Positions 7,366-16,695 of a DNA stretch of 64,000 nucleotides are shown here, one piece after another. The notes beneath the pieces are model-generated. The model had not been told where the DNA came from and did no database searches. It saw only the letters and a list, made by a program, of their open reading frames with translations. Made by a program: the position numbers and the translations under genes. Source of the stretch: an uncultured Phycisphaerales bacterium (GTDB lineage Bacteria > Planctomycetota > Phycisphaerae > Phycisphaerales > UBA1924). Every line of letters starts with the position of its first letter. Within the stretch, counting starts at the first letter, position 1. The stretch is from contig CALMPG010000095.1 of assembly GCA_937871915.1 (NCBI GenBank), positions 1-64,000 on the forward strand, read 5' to 3'.

Positions 7366-8817
7366 ATGCACACACGCGCCATCCAAGCCGCGCTTGCGGG
7401 CCAACCGCTCGCTCAATGCGCCGTGATCCTGGCCTTGATCAACCTCAGCGGCTGTGCCGGTAGCCGGCCCGATCCCATGACCGAAGCGGCTGTCTCAGCA
7501 GCGGTCGGCCTGGGCCAACCCATTGAGTTCCGCACGGAGGCTGGTCTATTGGACGAGCCTTCTCAAGCACGAGATGATCTGACGCTGGTCGACGCCGTGC
7601 GCCGCGCCGCGACCACCAGCCCGGGGCTCCAAGCGGCGCTCGCCCGCGTGCGCATCGCGATGGCCGAGGCCGACCAGGCACGGCTCCTTCCCAATCCTGT
7701 GCTCGACTTCGTCCTGCGCTGGGGGCCCGGCAAGCCGCAAATCGAGGTCTCGCTCGCGCAAGACCTGATTCAGATGTTCAAGATCCCGCGCCAGGCGGGC
7801 GCGGCAGATAATCGGCTCCGGCAGGCCGCATCCGATGCGGTCACTGTGGCCCTTGACACTGTGGCAGAGGTCCAGGAGCGGTACGTCGCGGTTCAAACCT
7901 TGGAATCGCTGGTGCCTGTGCTCGCGGAGCGCCGGGGTCTGCTCGACAAGCTCGTGGCCACCGCCCGTGCGAGACTGGAAGCGCAGGAGGGCACTCGAAG
8001 CGACCTGACCACGCTCGAAGCACAGCGAGTGGAACTCGACGTTGACATCGCGGAGGCAAAGAGGCAACTCACCGAGGAACGTCTTCGTCTGGCGCGATTG
8101 ATCGGCGAACCTTCCGGTTCAGCTTCCTGGCGCGTCGATTCTTGGACCGCGCCTGCCCTTGCCTCCAGCCTGGAATCGCATTGGGTCGAGGCCGCGCTGC
8201 AGCATCGGCCCGAGGTGCAATCCGTGGCTTGGATGCTGGCGGCGCTCGGTGACGACGAAGCCCTCGCGCGGCTCCTGCCGTGGGAGGGGCTTGGCGTTGG
8301 TGTCGATGCTCAGCGCGATCCCGACTGGACCGTGGGTCCGTCGGTTTCGACGCCAATACCCATCTTCGACATGGGTCAGGCCGGACGCGCTCGCGTGACG
8401 GCCGAGCAGATCGAGGCTCGCCACAACCTGACTCTGGCCAAGCGCAAGGTCGTGGAGGAGGTTCGAGTTGCGTTCCAGTCGCTAGACGCCAGCGCCGACA
8501 ATCTGAAGCGCATCCAGTCAGAGCTGATCCCTCTCCAGCAGCAGCGCAGGCAGCAGGCCGAGGATGCCTATCGGGCGGGACAGACCGACGTGACGGCCTT
8601 GTTCCTCGCGGAGCAGGACCTCCGCGCCGCCCGCGCCAAAGCCATCGAAGTGGAACAGCAGATGTCAATCTCGCTGATCCGCCTGCAACGGGCGGTTGGC
8701 GGCCCGGGCGTGGCCGCGTCGGTCGGTGAGTCCCCGGCCACCACCGAGCACAACACGCCAGTCTCCGTCAGCCCCCTCGCCATCACACCGATCAACTTGC
8801 ATGTATCGAACCACTGA
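7366..8817 (+). CDS. TolC-family outer membrane factor of an RND metal efflux system (CzcC/CusC-like)
   Basis: 483 residues. The ATG at 7366 has an AAGGAA ribosome site and leads into a signal ending LSGC, so the protein is probably a lipoprotein. The mature part is long alpha-helical coiled-coil sequence with repeated Ala/Leu/Glu/Gln heptads and the pattern of the two-repeat OEP family, including PNPVLDFVLRWG near residue 110 and PIPIFDMGQAGRA in the second half. The longer reading frame upstream lacks a signal. It is first in a row with the adaptor and pump, so it should be the outer membrane exit duct of that complex. Confidence 0.85.
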   Translation: MHTRAIQAALAGQPLAQCAVILALINLSGCAGSRPDPMTEAAVSAAVGLGQPIEFRTEAGLLDEPSQARDDLTLVDAVRRAATTSPGLQAALARVRIAMAEADQARLLPNPVLDFVLRWGPGKPQIEVSLAQDLIQMFKIPRQAGAADNRLRQAASDAVTVALDTVAEVQERYVAVQTLESLVPVLAERRGLLDKLVATARARLEAQEGTRSDLTTLEAQRVELDVDIAEAKRQLTEERLRLARLIGEPSGSASWRVDSWTAPALASSLESHWVEAALQHRPEVQSVAWMLAALGDDEALARLLPWEGLGVGVDAQRDPDWTVGPSVSTPIPIFDMGQAGRARVTAEQIEARHNLTLAKRKVVEEVRVAFQSLDASADNLKRIQSELIPLQQQRRQQAEDAYRAGQTDVTALFLAEQDLRAARAKAIEVEQQMSISLIRLQRAVGGPGVAASVGESPATTEHNTPVSVSPLAITPINLHVSNH

Positions 8818-8853
8818 ACGCGGCCGTCCGCGATCCGCCCGGAGAACTTAGTC

Positions 8854-10194
8854 ATGAACCACAAGAAAATGAGCCGCCGCACACTCTCTCCATGTCTCAA
8901 GTCCATGGGCGTGTTCCTGCTCGTCGTCGGCCTCGTCGTGCCCCTGGAATCCTGCAAGAAGCACGAGGACGGAGACGGACACGATCATGCCGCACCCGCC
9001 GCCAAGGATCAGCATGCCAAGAGCGACGGCCATAACCACGGTGCAGGAGAAGAGCACGTTGACGAGGTCAAACTCACGGGTGAGGCTGTCGAACGCTACG
9101 GCGTGAGGGTTGGCGAGGCGCAGATGTGGGCTCTCAAGCCCACATTCGTGGCCCCGGCTCGCGTGGGGTTCAACACCGAGGCGATGGCGCATGTGGGATC
9201 GTTCGTGCGTGGTCGGGTCGTTGAGATCCGCGTGCGGCTCGGTGATCAGGTCAAGAAGGGCGATCCACTCCTGGTGGTCGAGAGCCCCGAACTCGGACAG
9301 GCACAGTCGGACTTCCTTCTCAAACGATCAACCGCAGAAACGGCGGTTCCGCAGGCGGACCTGGCAAAGGCAGCGTGGGACCGAGCCAAGGGTCTGCTCG
9401 ATCAGTCACAGGGGATCTCGCTCACCGAGGTGCAGAAGCGAGAGGCCGAGTACAAAGCTGCCGTGGCGAACGTCAAGTCTGCTCAGGCTTCGGCTCTCGC
9501 TGCCGAGAACGGCCTGCATCTGCTGGGGATGGATCAGGAGGCCGTGAACAACCTCGTATCGACCGGCGAGATCGCCCCGAAGTACACCATTCGCGCCGCG
9601 ATCGACGGTCAGGTCGTGCAGCGCGAGATCACGCTTGGGGAGTTGGTCAATCCCGACCGAGAGTCCTTGATGGTGCTGGCGGATACCAGAGTCCTTTGGG
9701 TTCTGGCGGATGTACCGGAGGCCAGACTGCCCTCGACCTCACAAGGGGCACAGGCCTGGATCACGGTCGGATCAAACATGAACAACAAGTACGAAGGGAC
9801 AGTCGCGTTCATCGCGCCGGTGGTGGACCCTACCACCCGAACCGCCCAGGTCCGCATCGAGGTCCCGCGCGCTGCACTCGGGAATGGCGCGATGAAACCC
9901 GGCATGTTCGCCCAGGTCGAAATCGTCGCGGCCGAGCCGGGCGGCGCGGAACCCGTGCCGCAAGTCGCGGTCCCGCAGGAGGCGGTCCAGACGGTCGAAG
10001 GAGGCCCCGCGGTCTTCGTGCCGGTGGCGGGCGAGCCCAACACATTCCAAAAGCGGGCGCTTTCCGTCGGGCCGGCGGTGGGCGGTCTCGTACCGGTCCT
10101 GGCAGGTCTGGTCGAGGGCGAGAGGTTCGTCGAGGCCGGGTCGTTCATTCTGAAGGCCGAGCTCGGGAAAGGCTCGGCCGCCCACGAGCACTAA
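8854..10194 (+). CDS. RND periplasmic adaptor protein (CzcB-like)
   Basis: 446 residues. A signal and lipobox LESC are followed by a His-rich linker (HDHAAP, HNHGAGEEH) that may hold divalent metal. The core shows the membrane-fusion fold: barrel-sandwich half-motifs around GRVVEIRVRLGDQVKKGD, a helical hairpin region, then YTIRAAIDGQVVQREI and a beta-barrel with VPQEAVQTVEGG. A GGAG ribosome site precedes the ATG. It sits between the outer membrane factor and the pump and should bridge the two in the periplasm. Confidence 0.88.
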   Translation: MNHKKMSRRTLSPCLKSMGVFLLVVGLVVPLESCKKHEDGDGHDHAAPAAKDQHAKSDGHNHGAGEEHVDEVKLTGEAVERYGVRVGEAQMWALKPTFVAPARVGFNTEAMAHVGSFVRGRVVEIRVRLGDQVKKGDPLLVVESPELGQAQSDFLLKRSTAETAVPQADLAKAAWDRAKGLLDQSQGISLTEVQKREAEYKAAVANVKSAQASALAAENGLHLLGMDQEAVNNLVSTGEIAPKYTIRAAIDGQVVQREITLGELVNPDRESLMVLADTRVLWVLADVPEARLPSTSQGAQAWITVGSNMNNKYEGTVAFIAPVVDPTTRTAQVRIEVPRAALGNGAMKPGMFAQVEIVAAEPGGAEPVPQVAVPQEAVQTVEGGPAVFVPVAGEPNTFQKRALSVGPAVGGLVPVLAGLVEGERFVEAGSFILKAELGKGSAAHEH

Positions 10195-10251
10195 TCCACT
10201 CCGCCACCCCTCGCCCCCCGAACGACTCGCTGCAACCCACAGAGGCCCCCC

Positions 10252-13200
10252 ATGCTTGAAGCCGTGCTGCACTTCTCCATCAAGAACCGCTGGTTCATTG
10301 TCATCCTGACGGCGCTCGTGGCCGCGGTGGGCGCCTACTCGCTCAAGAAGCTCCCCATCGATGCTGTGCCCGACATCACCAACAACCAGGTCCAGATCAA
10401 CGCTGTCGCCCCATCGCTCTCGCCCGTCGAGGTCGAGAAGCAGGTGACGTTCACCATCGAATACGCCCTGGCGGGCATCCCGGGACTGCAGTCGACGCGA
10501 TCGCTCTCGCGCAACGGGTTCGCCCAAGTCACGGCAGTCTTCGAGGACAACGTCGACATCTACTTCGCCCGCCAGCAGGTGGGCGAGCGTCTCGGCGAGG
10601 CGAAGGAATCCCTGCCGCCGGGTGTGGACCCCATCATGGGCCCGATTGCCACCGGACTCGGCGAGGTCTACATGTACACGGTCGAGTACGAGCACCCGCA
10701 TGGAAAAGGCGCGAAGATCCAGGACGGCATGGCCGGGTGGCAGTCCGACGGTTCGTACCTCTCCGCCGAGGGGCGGCGCCTGAAAACCGATGTCGAACTC
10801 GCGTCCTATCTCCGCGAGGTGCAAGACTGGATCATCCGTCCGCAGCTCAAGGGGGTGAAGGACGTCGCGGGCGTGGACGCCATCGGAGGGTACGTCAAGC
10901 AGTACCACGTCGAGCCCGACCCCATGAAACTCGTCTCGTACGGGCTCACCTTCTCCGCGGTGATAGATGCCATCGAGAAGAACAATGTCTCCACGGGCGC
11001 CGGCTACGTCGAGCACAAGGGCGAGTCGTACCTGGTTCGGGCCACCGGGCGAATCGAGAACATCGACCAACTCTCCACGATCGTGGTTGGCACGCGCAAC
11101 GGGATTCCAATCTACATCCGGGACATCGTGGTGCCGGGCGGTGTCGGTGTCGGGAGAGAGTTGCGGACCGGGTCGGCCAGCGAGAACGGAGAGGAGGTCG
11201 TGGTCGGCACCGCCATCATGCTCATCGGGGCCAACAGCCGCACCGTTGCGGCCTCGGTGGACAGGAAGATGGCGGAGATTCAGAAGAGCCTTCCGTCTGG
11301 AATCCGGGCGAAGACTGTCCTCAACCGGACGAAGCTCGTAGACGCCACGGTAAGAACAATTCAGAAGAACCTGCTCGAGGGTGCGGTCTTGGTGATCGTC
11401 GTCCTGCTCCTGCTGCTGGGCAACATCCGCGCGGCGCTCATCTGCGCCGCGGCGATCCCGCTGTCCATGCTTATGACCGCCACGGGCATGGTTCAGAACA
11501 AGGTGAGCGGCAACCTGATGTCGTTGGGAGCGATCGACTTCGGGCTGATCGTGGATGGTGCGGTCATCATCGTCGAGAACTGCCTGCGGCGCCTAGCCGA
11601 AGCCCAGCATCACAAAGGCCGGGTGCTGAGTCTCCAGGAACGGTTGCACGAAGTCATGGTCGCGGCCAAGGAGATGATCCAACCATCGGTCTATGGCCAG
11701 GCGATCATCATCACGGTGTACTTTCCTATCCTCGCGCTCACCGGCGTCGAGGGCAAGATGTTCCACCCGATGGCGATGACGGTCATCTTCGCCCTCATCG
11801 GCGCATTCATCCTGTCGCTGACCTTTGTGCCAGCGATGGTGGCGATACTGATCCGCGGCAAGGTCACGGAGAAGGAGATGTTCCTGGTCCGTTGGGCCAA
11901 GGTCGCGTACGAGCCCGCCGTCCGCTTTTCGGTGCGCTTCCGCTGGATGATCGTGGCGGCAGCGTTCGTCGCATTCCTCGGGTCGGCTGTGCTGTTCACG
12001 CGGCTGGGCCAAGAGTTTGTCCCCACGCTCGATGAAAAGGACCTGGCACTCCAGGCCCTGCGCATGCCCAGCACCTCGCTTACGACTTCACAAGACATGC
12101 AGTTCGACCTGGAGCGAGCGCTCTCGCAGTTCCCCGAGGTGGCGTTCGTCTTCTCCAAAACCGGCACGGCGGAACTCGCGGCGGATCCCATGCCGCCCAA
12201 TATCTCCGACACCTTCGTCATCTTCAAGTCCCCGGACCAGTGGCGGAGCGAGGCGGAGTTGGACAGCCTCATTGTGGAGGAGGAGAAAGCGATCGCCAAG
12301 CTGTCCGAAGGTCATGCCGAGGAAGGGCACGAGGAGGGCGAGGAAGGGCCCAAGCTCGACGGCCACAAGGGCAAACTCATCAAGCTCATCGAGCTGACCG
12401 TACGGGCTCTTCCCGGTCAGAACTACGAGTTCACCCAACCGATCCAGATGCGGTTCAATGAACTCATCTCCGGCGTGCGCGGCGATGTCGCCGTGAAGGT
12501 GTACGGCGACGACTTTGACTCGATGACTCGTACAGCGCAGGAGGTGTTGTCAGCAATCCAGTCGGTGCCCGGCGCGGCCGATGCCAAGATGGAACAGGTC
12601 GAGGGCCTCCCTGTCATGACCGTTGACATCGACCGAGCCGCCATCGCCCGCTATGGACTCAATATCCATGAGATTCAGCAGGTCGTCGCCGCCGCGATGG
12701 GCGGGGCCGAAGCGGGACTGGTCTTCGAGGGGGACCGCCGTTTTGATCTCGTGGTGCGGTTGCCCGAAGAGATCCGCGGCAGGATCGATGCTCTGGAGCG
12801 GCTGCCGATCCCGCTGCCCGGAGGTGAGGAGCACGGTGTGATCGGCGCACTCGCCAGCGCCGCGGACAGCGGAGGGCTGGCAGGATTGGTTCAGACGCGG
12901 GAGATGGGCTTCATCCCCTTGAGCGATGTGGCGAGGATCGAAGTTGCTGAGGGGCGCAACCAAGTCAGCCGCGAAAACGGCAAGCGCCGGATCGTCGTAC
13001 AGTGCAATGTGCGTGGCCGCGACCTGGGCTCGTTCGTACGCGACGCCGAGAAGGCGGTGGAGTCGATCTCGCTTCCCGCCGGGCAGTGGTTGGTATGGGG
13101 CGGGCAGTACGAGAACCTCGTAGCGGCCAAGGAACGCCTTACCATTGTTGTTCCGATCTGCTTCTTCCTGATCTTCCTGCTGCTCTTCTCGACATTCAAG

Positions 13201-13836
13201 AGCGTCAAGTACGCGTTGCTCGTGTTTAGCGCCGTGCCCTTGGGACTGACCGGCGGAATCGTCGCGCTCTGGCTTCGGAGCATGCCCTTCTCGATATCCG
13301 CGGCGGTCGGATTCATCGCGCTTTCGGGAGTGGCCGTGCTCAACGGCCTGGTCATGGTCTCGTTTATCAACCAGTTGCGGCGCGAGGGGATGGGCCGTGA
13401 CGATGCGATCATTCGGGGTTCGCTCGTGCGGCTTCGCCCCGTGCTCATGACGGCCCTTGTGGCATCACTGGGATTCGTGCCGATGGCCCTCGCTACAGGC
13501 ACCGGGGCCGAGGTGCAGAAGCCCCTCGCGACGGTGGTCATCGGCGGACTCATCTCCAGCACGCTCCTGACGCTCGTGGTGTTGCCCGCCCTCTACCGCA
13601 TCTTTACGGGATGGGACCCGAGTGGCCAACCGATGCCCCTGGCTCAAGAGTGGGAGAGACCGGAAACCGGCCCGCTGGGGGTTCATGACAGCGTGCCGGC
13701 GACAGCGGCTTCCGGAGCTGTCGCCTCCGCGAACCCCGCTCGCACTCCGTCCAGTTCCAATTCACCATCGCCGCCTTCGCCCGCGCGTACGTCGCACGGG
13801 GGCGAGGACGGCGAGTCACCCAAGGGCTCGGCCTGA
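10252..13836 (+). CDS. czcA: Heavy-metal efflux RND pump, CzcA-like (divalent cations)
   Basis: 1194 residues, slightly longer than the usual 1050 because of a charged insert near residues 680-700 (EGHAEEGHEEGEEGPK) and a Pro/Ser-rich tail. It starts VLHFSIKNRWFIVILT and has the LPIDAVPDITNNQVQINA motif typical of the CzcA/CusA group. In transmembrane helix 4 the line DFGLIVDGAVIIVEN gives Asp429, Asp435 and Glu442, with the spacing of the proton-relay residues known in CzcA and typical of zinc/cobalt/cadmium pumps. CusA lacks this set. It acts as a trimer in the inner membrane with the two preceding genes. Confidence 0.92.
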   Translation: MLEAVLHFSIKNRWFIVILTALVAAVGAYSLKKLPIDAVPDITNNQVQINAVAPSLSPVEVEKQVTFTIEYALAGIPGLQSTRSLSRNGFAQVTAVFEDNVDIYFARQQVGERLGEAKESLPPGVDPIMGPIATGLGEVYMYTVEYEHPHGKGAKIQDGMAGWQSDGSYLSAEGRRLKTDVELASYLREVQDWIIRPQLKGVKDVAGVDAIGGYVKQYHVEPDPMKLVSYGLTFSAVIDAIEKNNVSTGAGYVEHKGESYLVRATGRIENIDQLSTIVVGTRNGIPIYIRDIVVPGGVGVGRELRTGSASENGEEVVVGTAIMLIGANSRTVAASVDRKMAEIQKSLPSGIRAKTVLNRTKLVDATVRTIQKNLLEGAVLVIVVLLLLLGNIRAALICAAAIPLSMLMTATGMVQNKVSGNLMSLGAIDFGLIVDGAVIIVENCLRRLAEAQHHKGRVLSLQERLHEVMVAAKEMIQPSVYGQAIIITVYFPILALTGVEGKMFHPMAMTVIFALIGAFILSLTFVPAMVAILIRGKVTEKEMFLVRWAKVAYEPAVRFSVRFRWMIVAAAFVAFLGSAVLFTRLGQEFVPTLDEKDLALQALRMPSTSLTTSQDMQFDLERALSQFPEVAFVFSKTGTAELAADPMPPNISDTFVIFKSPDQWRSEAELDSLIVEEEKAIAKLSEGHAEEGHEEGEEGPKLDGHKGKLIKLIELTVRALPGQNYEFTQPIQMRFNELISGVRGDVAVKVYGDDFDSMTRTAQEVLSAIQSVPGAADAKMEQVEGLPVMTVDIDRAAIARYGLNIHEIQQVVAAAMGGAEAGLVFEGDRRFDLVVRLPEEIRGRIDALERLPIPLPGGEEHGVIGALASAADSGGLAGLVQTREMGFIPLSDVARIEVAEGRNQVSRENGKRRIVVQCNVRGRDLGSFVRDAEKAVESISLPAGQWLVWGGQYENLVAAKERLTIVVPICFFLIFLLLFSTFKSVKYALLVFSAVPLGLTGGIVALWLRSMPFSISAAVGFIALSGVAVLNGLVMVSFINQLRREGMGRDDAIIRGSLVRLRPVLMTALVASLGFVPMALATGTGAEVQKPLATVVIGGLISSTLLTLVVLPALYRIFTGWDPSGQPMPLAQEWERPETGPLGVHDSVPATAASGAVASANPARTPSSSNSPSPPSPARTSHGGEDGESPKGSA

Positions 13837-13860
13837 GCCCCTGTTCCCAAGGAGTCGACA

Positions 13861-14148
13861 ATGCAGACCAACCGCATGAACGTGATGCTCGGGGTAGTCG
13901 CCGGTATCGGGCTCACCGCCCTCGCCGGCATCCTGATGGGTCAGGGCGCATCCCAGCCCGTTAAGTCCGAGACCCAGTACTTCGTCACCGCCGATGGCGA
14001 GGGCGCGCACCTGTGGGTCCGGGAGGGCACCAACCTCCGCGTAATCGGGCACGGCGAGTGCAAAGAGTGCAAGGCCAAGGGGCACGACGACCACGACCAC
14101 AAGGAAGGCGACGGGCACGATCATGGGAAGGAATCGCCCAAGAAGTAG
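13861..14148 (+). CDS. Small anchored His/Cys-rich protein, probable metal buffer
   Basis: 95 residues. A hydrophobic N-terminal segment (VMLGVVAGIGLTALAGILM) anchors or exports it. The rest has CKECKAKGHDDHDH and GDGHDHGK, a Cys pair followed by His/Asp clusters that look like zinc or nickel ligands. The ATG has an AAGGAG ribosome site. The position straight after the RND pump suggests a periplasmic chaperone or sponge for the exported ion. No family name was recognised. Confidence 0.7.
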   Translation: MQTNRMNVMLGVVAGIGLTALAGILMGQGASQPVKSETQYFVTADGEGAHLWVREGTNLRVIGHGECKECKAKGHDDHDHKEGDGHDHGKESPKK

Positions 14149-14167
14149 GCGGGTACGCAGGAGGCGG

Positions 14168-14185
14168 GGCGGGCTTCGGCCCGCC
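14168..14185 (+). terminator. GC-rich hairpin after the CzcA operon
   Basis: A perfect 7-base stem, GGCGGGC / GCCCGCC, with a TTCG tetraloop. There is no T-run after it, so it could be a weak or Rho-dependent terminator, or an attenuator before the ATPase gene. Confidence 0.5.
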
Positions 14186-14230
14186 CGGCCGTCCGGCTCC
14201 AGTTCATCGGAACTGAAGGCCGAGGCGCAT

Positions 14231-14422
14231 GTGGTGACTGTCTCCGGATCGATCACCGCCGCCGGTCTGGTCGCACTCGTGTGGACAGCCGTCTCGCACT
14301 ATCGCGAGTACGGGCACATCGCAATCAACATGTACGCCGCGGTCGTTGCAGTGACCGGCGGTACGATTTGCTTCTTTTCGGCCCGGAACCGGTGGCGTGA
14401 ACTCAGGAAGCACAGGAAATGA
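14231..14422 (+). CDS. Small membrane protein, uncertain
   Basis: About 63 residues from a GTG, with two hydrophobic stretches (SITAAGLVALVWTAV and AAVVAVTGGTICFF) and a basic tail (RNRWRELRKHRK). An ATG at 14123 in the same frame would give a longer protein, but its extra part is Arg-rich and overlaps both the previous gene and the hairpin. It lies just before the ATPase gene and could be part of that transcript. Function unknown. Confidence 0.35.
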   Translation: MVTVSGSITAAGLVALVWTAVSHYREYGHIAINMYAAVVAVTGGTICFFSARNRWRELRKHRK

Positions 14423-14442
14423 ACACCGATCGGAACGGATAA

Positions 14443-16668
14443 GTGTCGGGTCGTCCCAATCGCACCACCATCGAAGTCCGCGAACTCGACTGCGCAGCCG
14501 AGGAGGAAGTTCTGCGCAGAGCACTCGGTCGGATGAAGGGCGTTGCGGGCGTTGAGTTCGACGTGATGAATCGGCGGATGACAATCGAGCATGACGCTCG
14601 GGCGTCCCGAGACGCAATTCTCGCCAAGATCAAGTCCGTGGGGATGACGCCGACGATTCAAGCCCAGGGCGAGCGGTCCCATTCGAGTGATCCGGACGGA
14701 TCGGACGTGGAAGCACGGACCCGACTCCCCGTCGCCGCGGTCGCGTCCGGAGGCGAGCTCGTGCAGCTGGGGTCGTCCGGCGTGCTGGCCTTCGCCGCGG
14801 AAGTGCTCGCGTGGTCGTCCAAGGCCGAACACTCGTGGCCGATTCTCGTGATGAGCGCGGCGGCGGTGCTGCTCGGAGGAGTGCCCACGCTGCGCAAGGG
14901 CCTCATTGCCCTGAGAACGCTCACGCTCAACATCAACTTCCTGATGACCGTCGCCGTCGTGGGCGCGTTCGCCGTGGGCGAGTATCCCGAGGCCGCGATG
15001 GTCGTGTTCCTTTTCGCGGTCGCGGAGTTGATCGAGAAGTACTCTCTGGAACGGGCCAGGAACGCTGTGCGGGGCCTGATGGAGATGGCGCCCGAGACGG
15101 CGTTCGTCAAGCATCCGGACGCGTCTGGAGGAGCATGGAAGGAAGTGCCTGCGGGCGACGTGGCCCTCGACTCAGTCGTGCGAGTGCGCCCGGGGGAGAG
15201 GGTCCCACTGGATGGCACGGTGGTCGCCGGTGCTTCCGCGGTGAATCAAGCACCGATCACCGGCGAGAGCGTTCCGGTGGACAAGGCCGAAGGAGACCAG
15301 GTCTTCGCCGGCACGATCAACGAGAGCGGCGTGCTCGAGTTCCAGGTCACGGGGGGCAAGGACCAGACGACGCTCGCCCGGATCATCCGTACAGTCCAGG
15401 AAGCCCAGTCGGCCAGAGCGCCGACGCAACGATTCGTGGATCGCTTCGCCCGCGTGTACACCCCCACGGTGGTGGTCATGGCGATTCTCGTCGCCTTGGT
15501 TCCGCCGCTCGTGTTCCAGCAGCCCTGGATGCGGTGGGTCTACGAGGCGCTCGTTCTGTTGGTCATCGCGTGCCCGTGCGCCCTGGTCATCTCAACGCCG
15601 GTGACGGTGGTGAGCGGGCTCGCAGCGGCGGCGCGCCGGGGCATCCTGATCAAGGGCGGGATCTACCTGGAAGAAGGCCGCCGGCTTCGCGTGATCGCGG
15701 TGGACAAGACCGGGACGATCACCGAGGGCAGGCCCCGCGTTCAGGATGTCCGGCCCCTGAACTCGCTGGCCTCGGACTCGATCCTGAGGCTCGCGGCGAG
15801 CATCGATGCCGGCTCCGATCATCCCGTTGCGCGCGCCGTCACCGCCGCGTGGACACAGCAGAAGACCGAGGCGGTTGGAGCACTGTTCCCCGTTCAGCAT
15901 TTCACCTCGGTCACAGGCAAGGGTGTCACGGGGATAATCGATGGCGCGCCGTACTTCCTCGGGAACCATCGCTTTGCGCACGAGCGAGGCGTTTGTACGC
16001 CCGCCGTCGAGGCGGTCCTTGGAGAACTAGAAGCCAAGGGCCAGACAGCGATCGTCCTCACCGATGATCGTTCCGCCTTGGGAGTGATCGCTGTGGCAGA
16101 TGCGCCACGGGAATCCAGCAGGGAGGCTGTTCGTCAGTTGCATGCCCTGGGACTCTGCACGGTGATGCTCAGCGGAGACAATCAACGCACGGCGGAAGCA
16201 GTCGCCCAGGGCGTGGGCATCGACGACGCCCGGGGCGAGCTTCTCCCGGAAGACAAGGTCGCGTCGGTGACTCAACTGACGGATCGGTGGGGTCACGTCG
16301 GCATGGTGGGCGACGGTGTGAACGACGCCCCCGCGCTCGCCCAGGCTTCGATCGGGTTTGCGATGGGAGCGGCGGGAACGGATACCGCCCTGGAAGTGGC
16401 TGATGTGGCCCTGATGCAGGACGACCTCGGGGGCGTGCCAGCGTTCATTCAGCTCAGCCGGCAGACGGCACGAGTGCTTCGGCAGAACATCACCCTCGCA
16501 CTGGGGATCAAGGTGGTGTTCTTCGCTCTGGCCATCACGGGGGTCGCGACCCTATGGATGGCCGTGGTCGCGGACATGGGGGCCAGCCTGCTGGTCGTCG
16601 GCAACGGGCTTCGGCTGCTCCGACCAGCGGGAGTGACGTCCAGCACGCCGCACGGCGACGCTGCATAG
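14443..16668 (+). CDS. zntA: Zinc/cadmium/lead-type P1B ATPase (ZntA-like)
   Basis: 741 residues. The N-terminal ferredoxin-like domain has LDCAAEE where ZntA-type proteins have a Cys-x-x-Cys, so the second Cys is missing. Membrane motif ACPCALVIS, phosphorylation motif DKTGTITEG and hinge GDGVNDAPALAQA are all present. The last helices contain a Lys (ALGIKVVFF) and an Asp (VVADMGASLL), which are the Zn/Cd/Pb selectivity residues of the PIB-2 subgroup. The enzyme should export divalent ions from the cytoplasm to the periplasm, where the CzcA-like complex can take over. The start is a GTG. Confidence 0.88.
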   Translation: MSGRPNRTTIEVRELDCAAEEEVLRRALGRMKGVAGVEFDVMNRRMTIEHDARASRDAILAKIKSVGMTPTIQAQGERSHSSDPDGSDVEARTRLPVAAVASGGELVQLGSSGVLAFAAEVLAWSSKAEHSWPILVMSAAAVLLGGVPTLRKGLIALRTLTLNINFLMTVAVVGAFAVGEYPEAAMVVFLFAVAELIEKYSLERARNAVRGLMEMAPETAFVKHPDASGGAWKEVPAGDVALDSVVRVRPGERVPLDGTVVAGASAVNQAPITGESVPVDKAEGDQVFAGTINESGVLEFQVTGGKDQTTLARIIRTVQEAQSARAPTQRFVDRFARVYTPTVVVMAILVALVPPLVFQQPWMRWVYEALVLLVIACPCALVISTPVTVVSGLAAAARRGILIKGGIYLEEGRRLRVIAVDKTGTITEGRPRVQDVRPLNSLASDSILRLAASIDAGSDHPVARAVTAAWTQQKTEAVGALFPVQHFTSVTGKGVTGIIDGAPYFLGNHRFAHERGVCTPAVEAVLGELEAKGQTAIVLTDDRSALGVIAVADAPRESSREAVRQLHALGLCTVMLSGDNQRTAEAVAQGVGIDDARGELLPEDKVASVTQLTDRWGHVGMVGDGVNDAPALAQASIGFAMGAAGTDTALEVADVALMQDDLGGVPAFIQLSRQTARVLRQNITLALGIKVVFFALAITGVATLWMAVVADMGASLLVVGNGLRLLRPAGVTSSTPHGDAA

Positions 16669-16695
16669 GGGCGGAGGGATTCCCGCACATCGCCG

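Noticed and set aside
9772-11070. 432-codon minus-strand frame across the adaptor and pump genes
   Set aside because: Antisense shadow of the CzcB/CzcA-like genes. Its composition is Asp/Arg/Leu-rich without family motifs.
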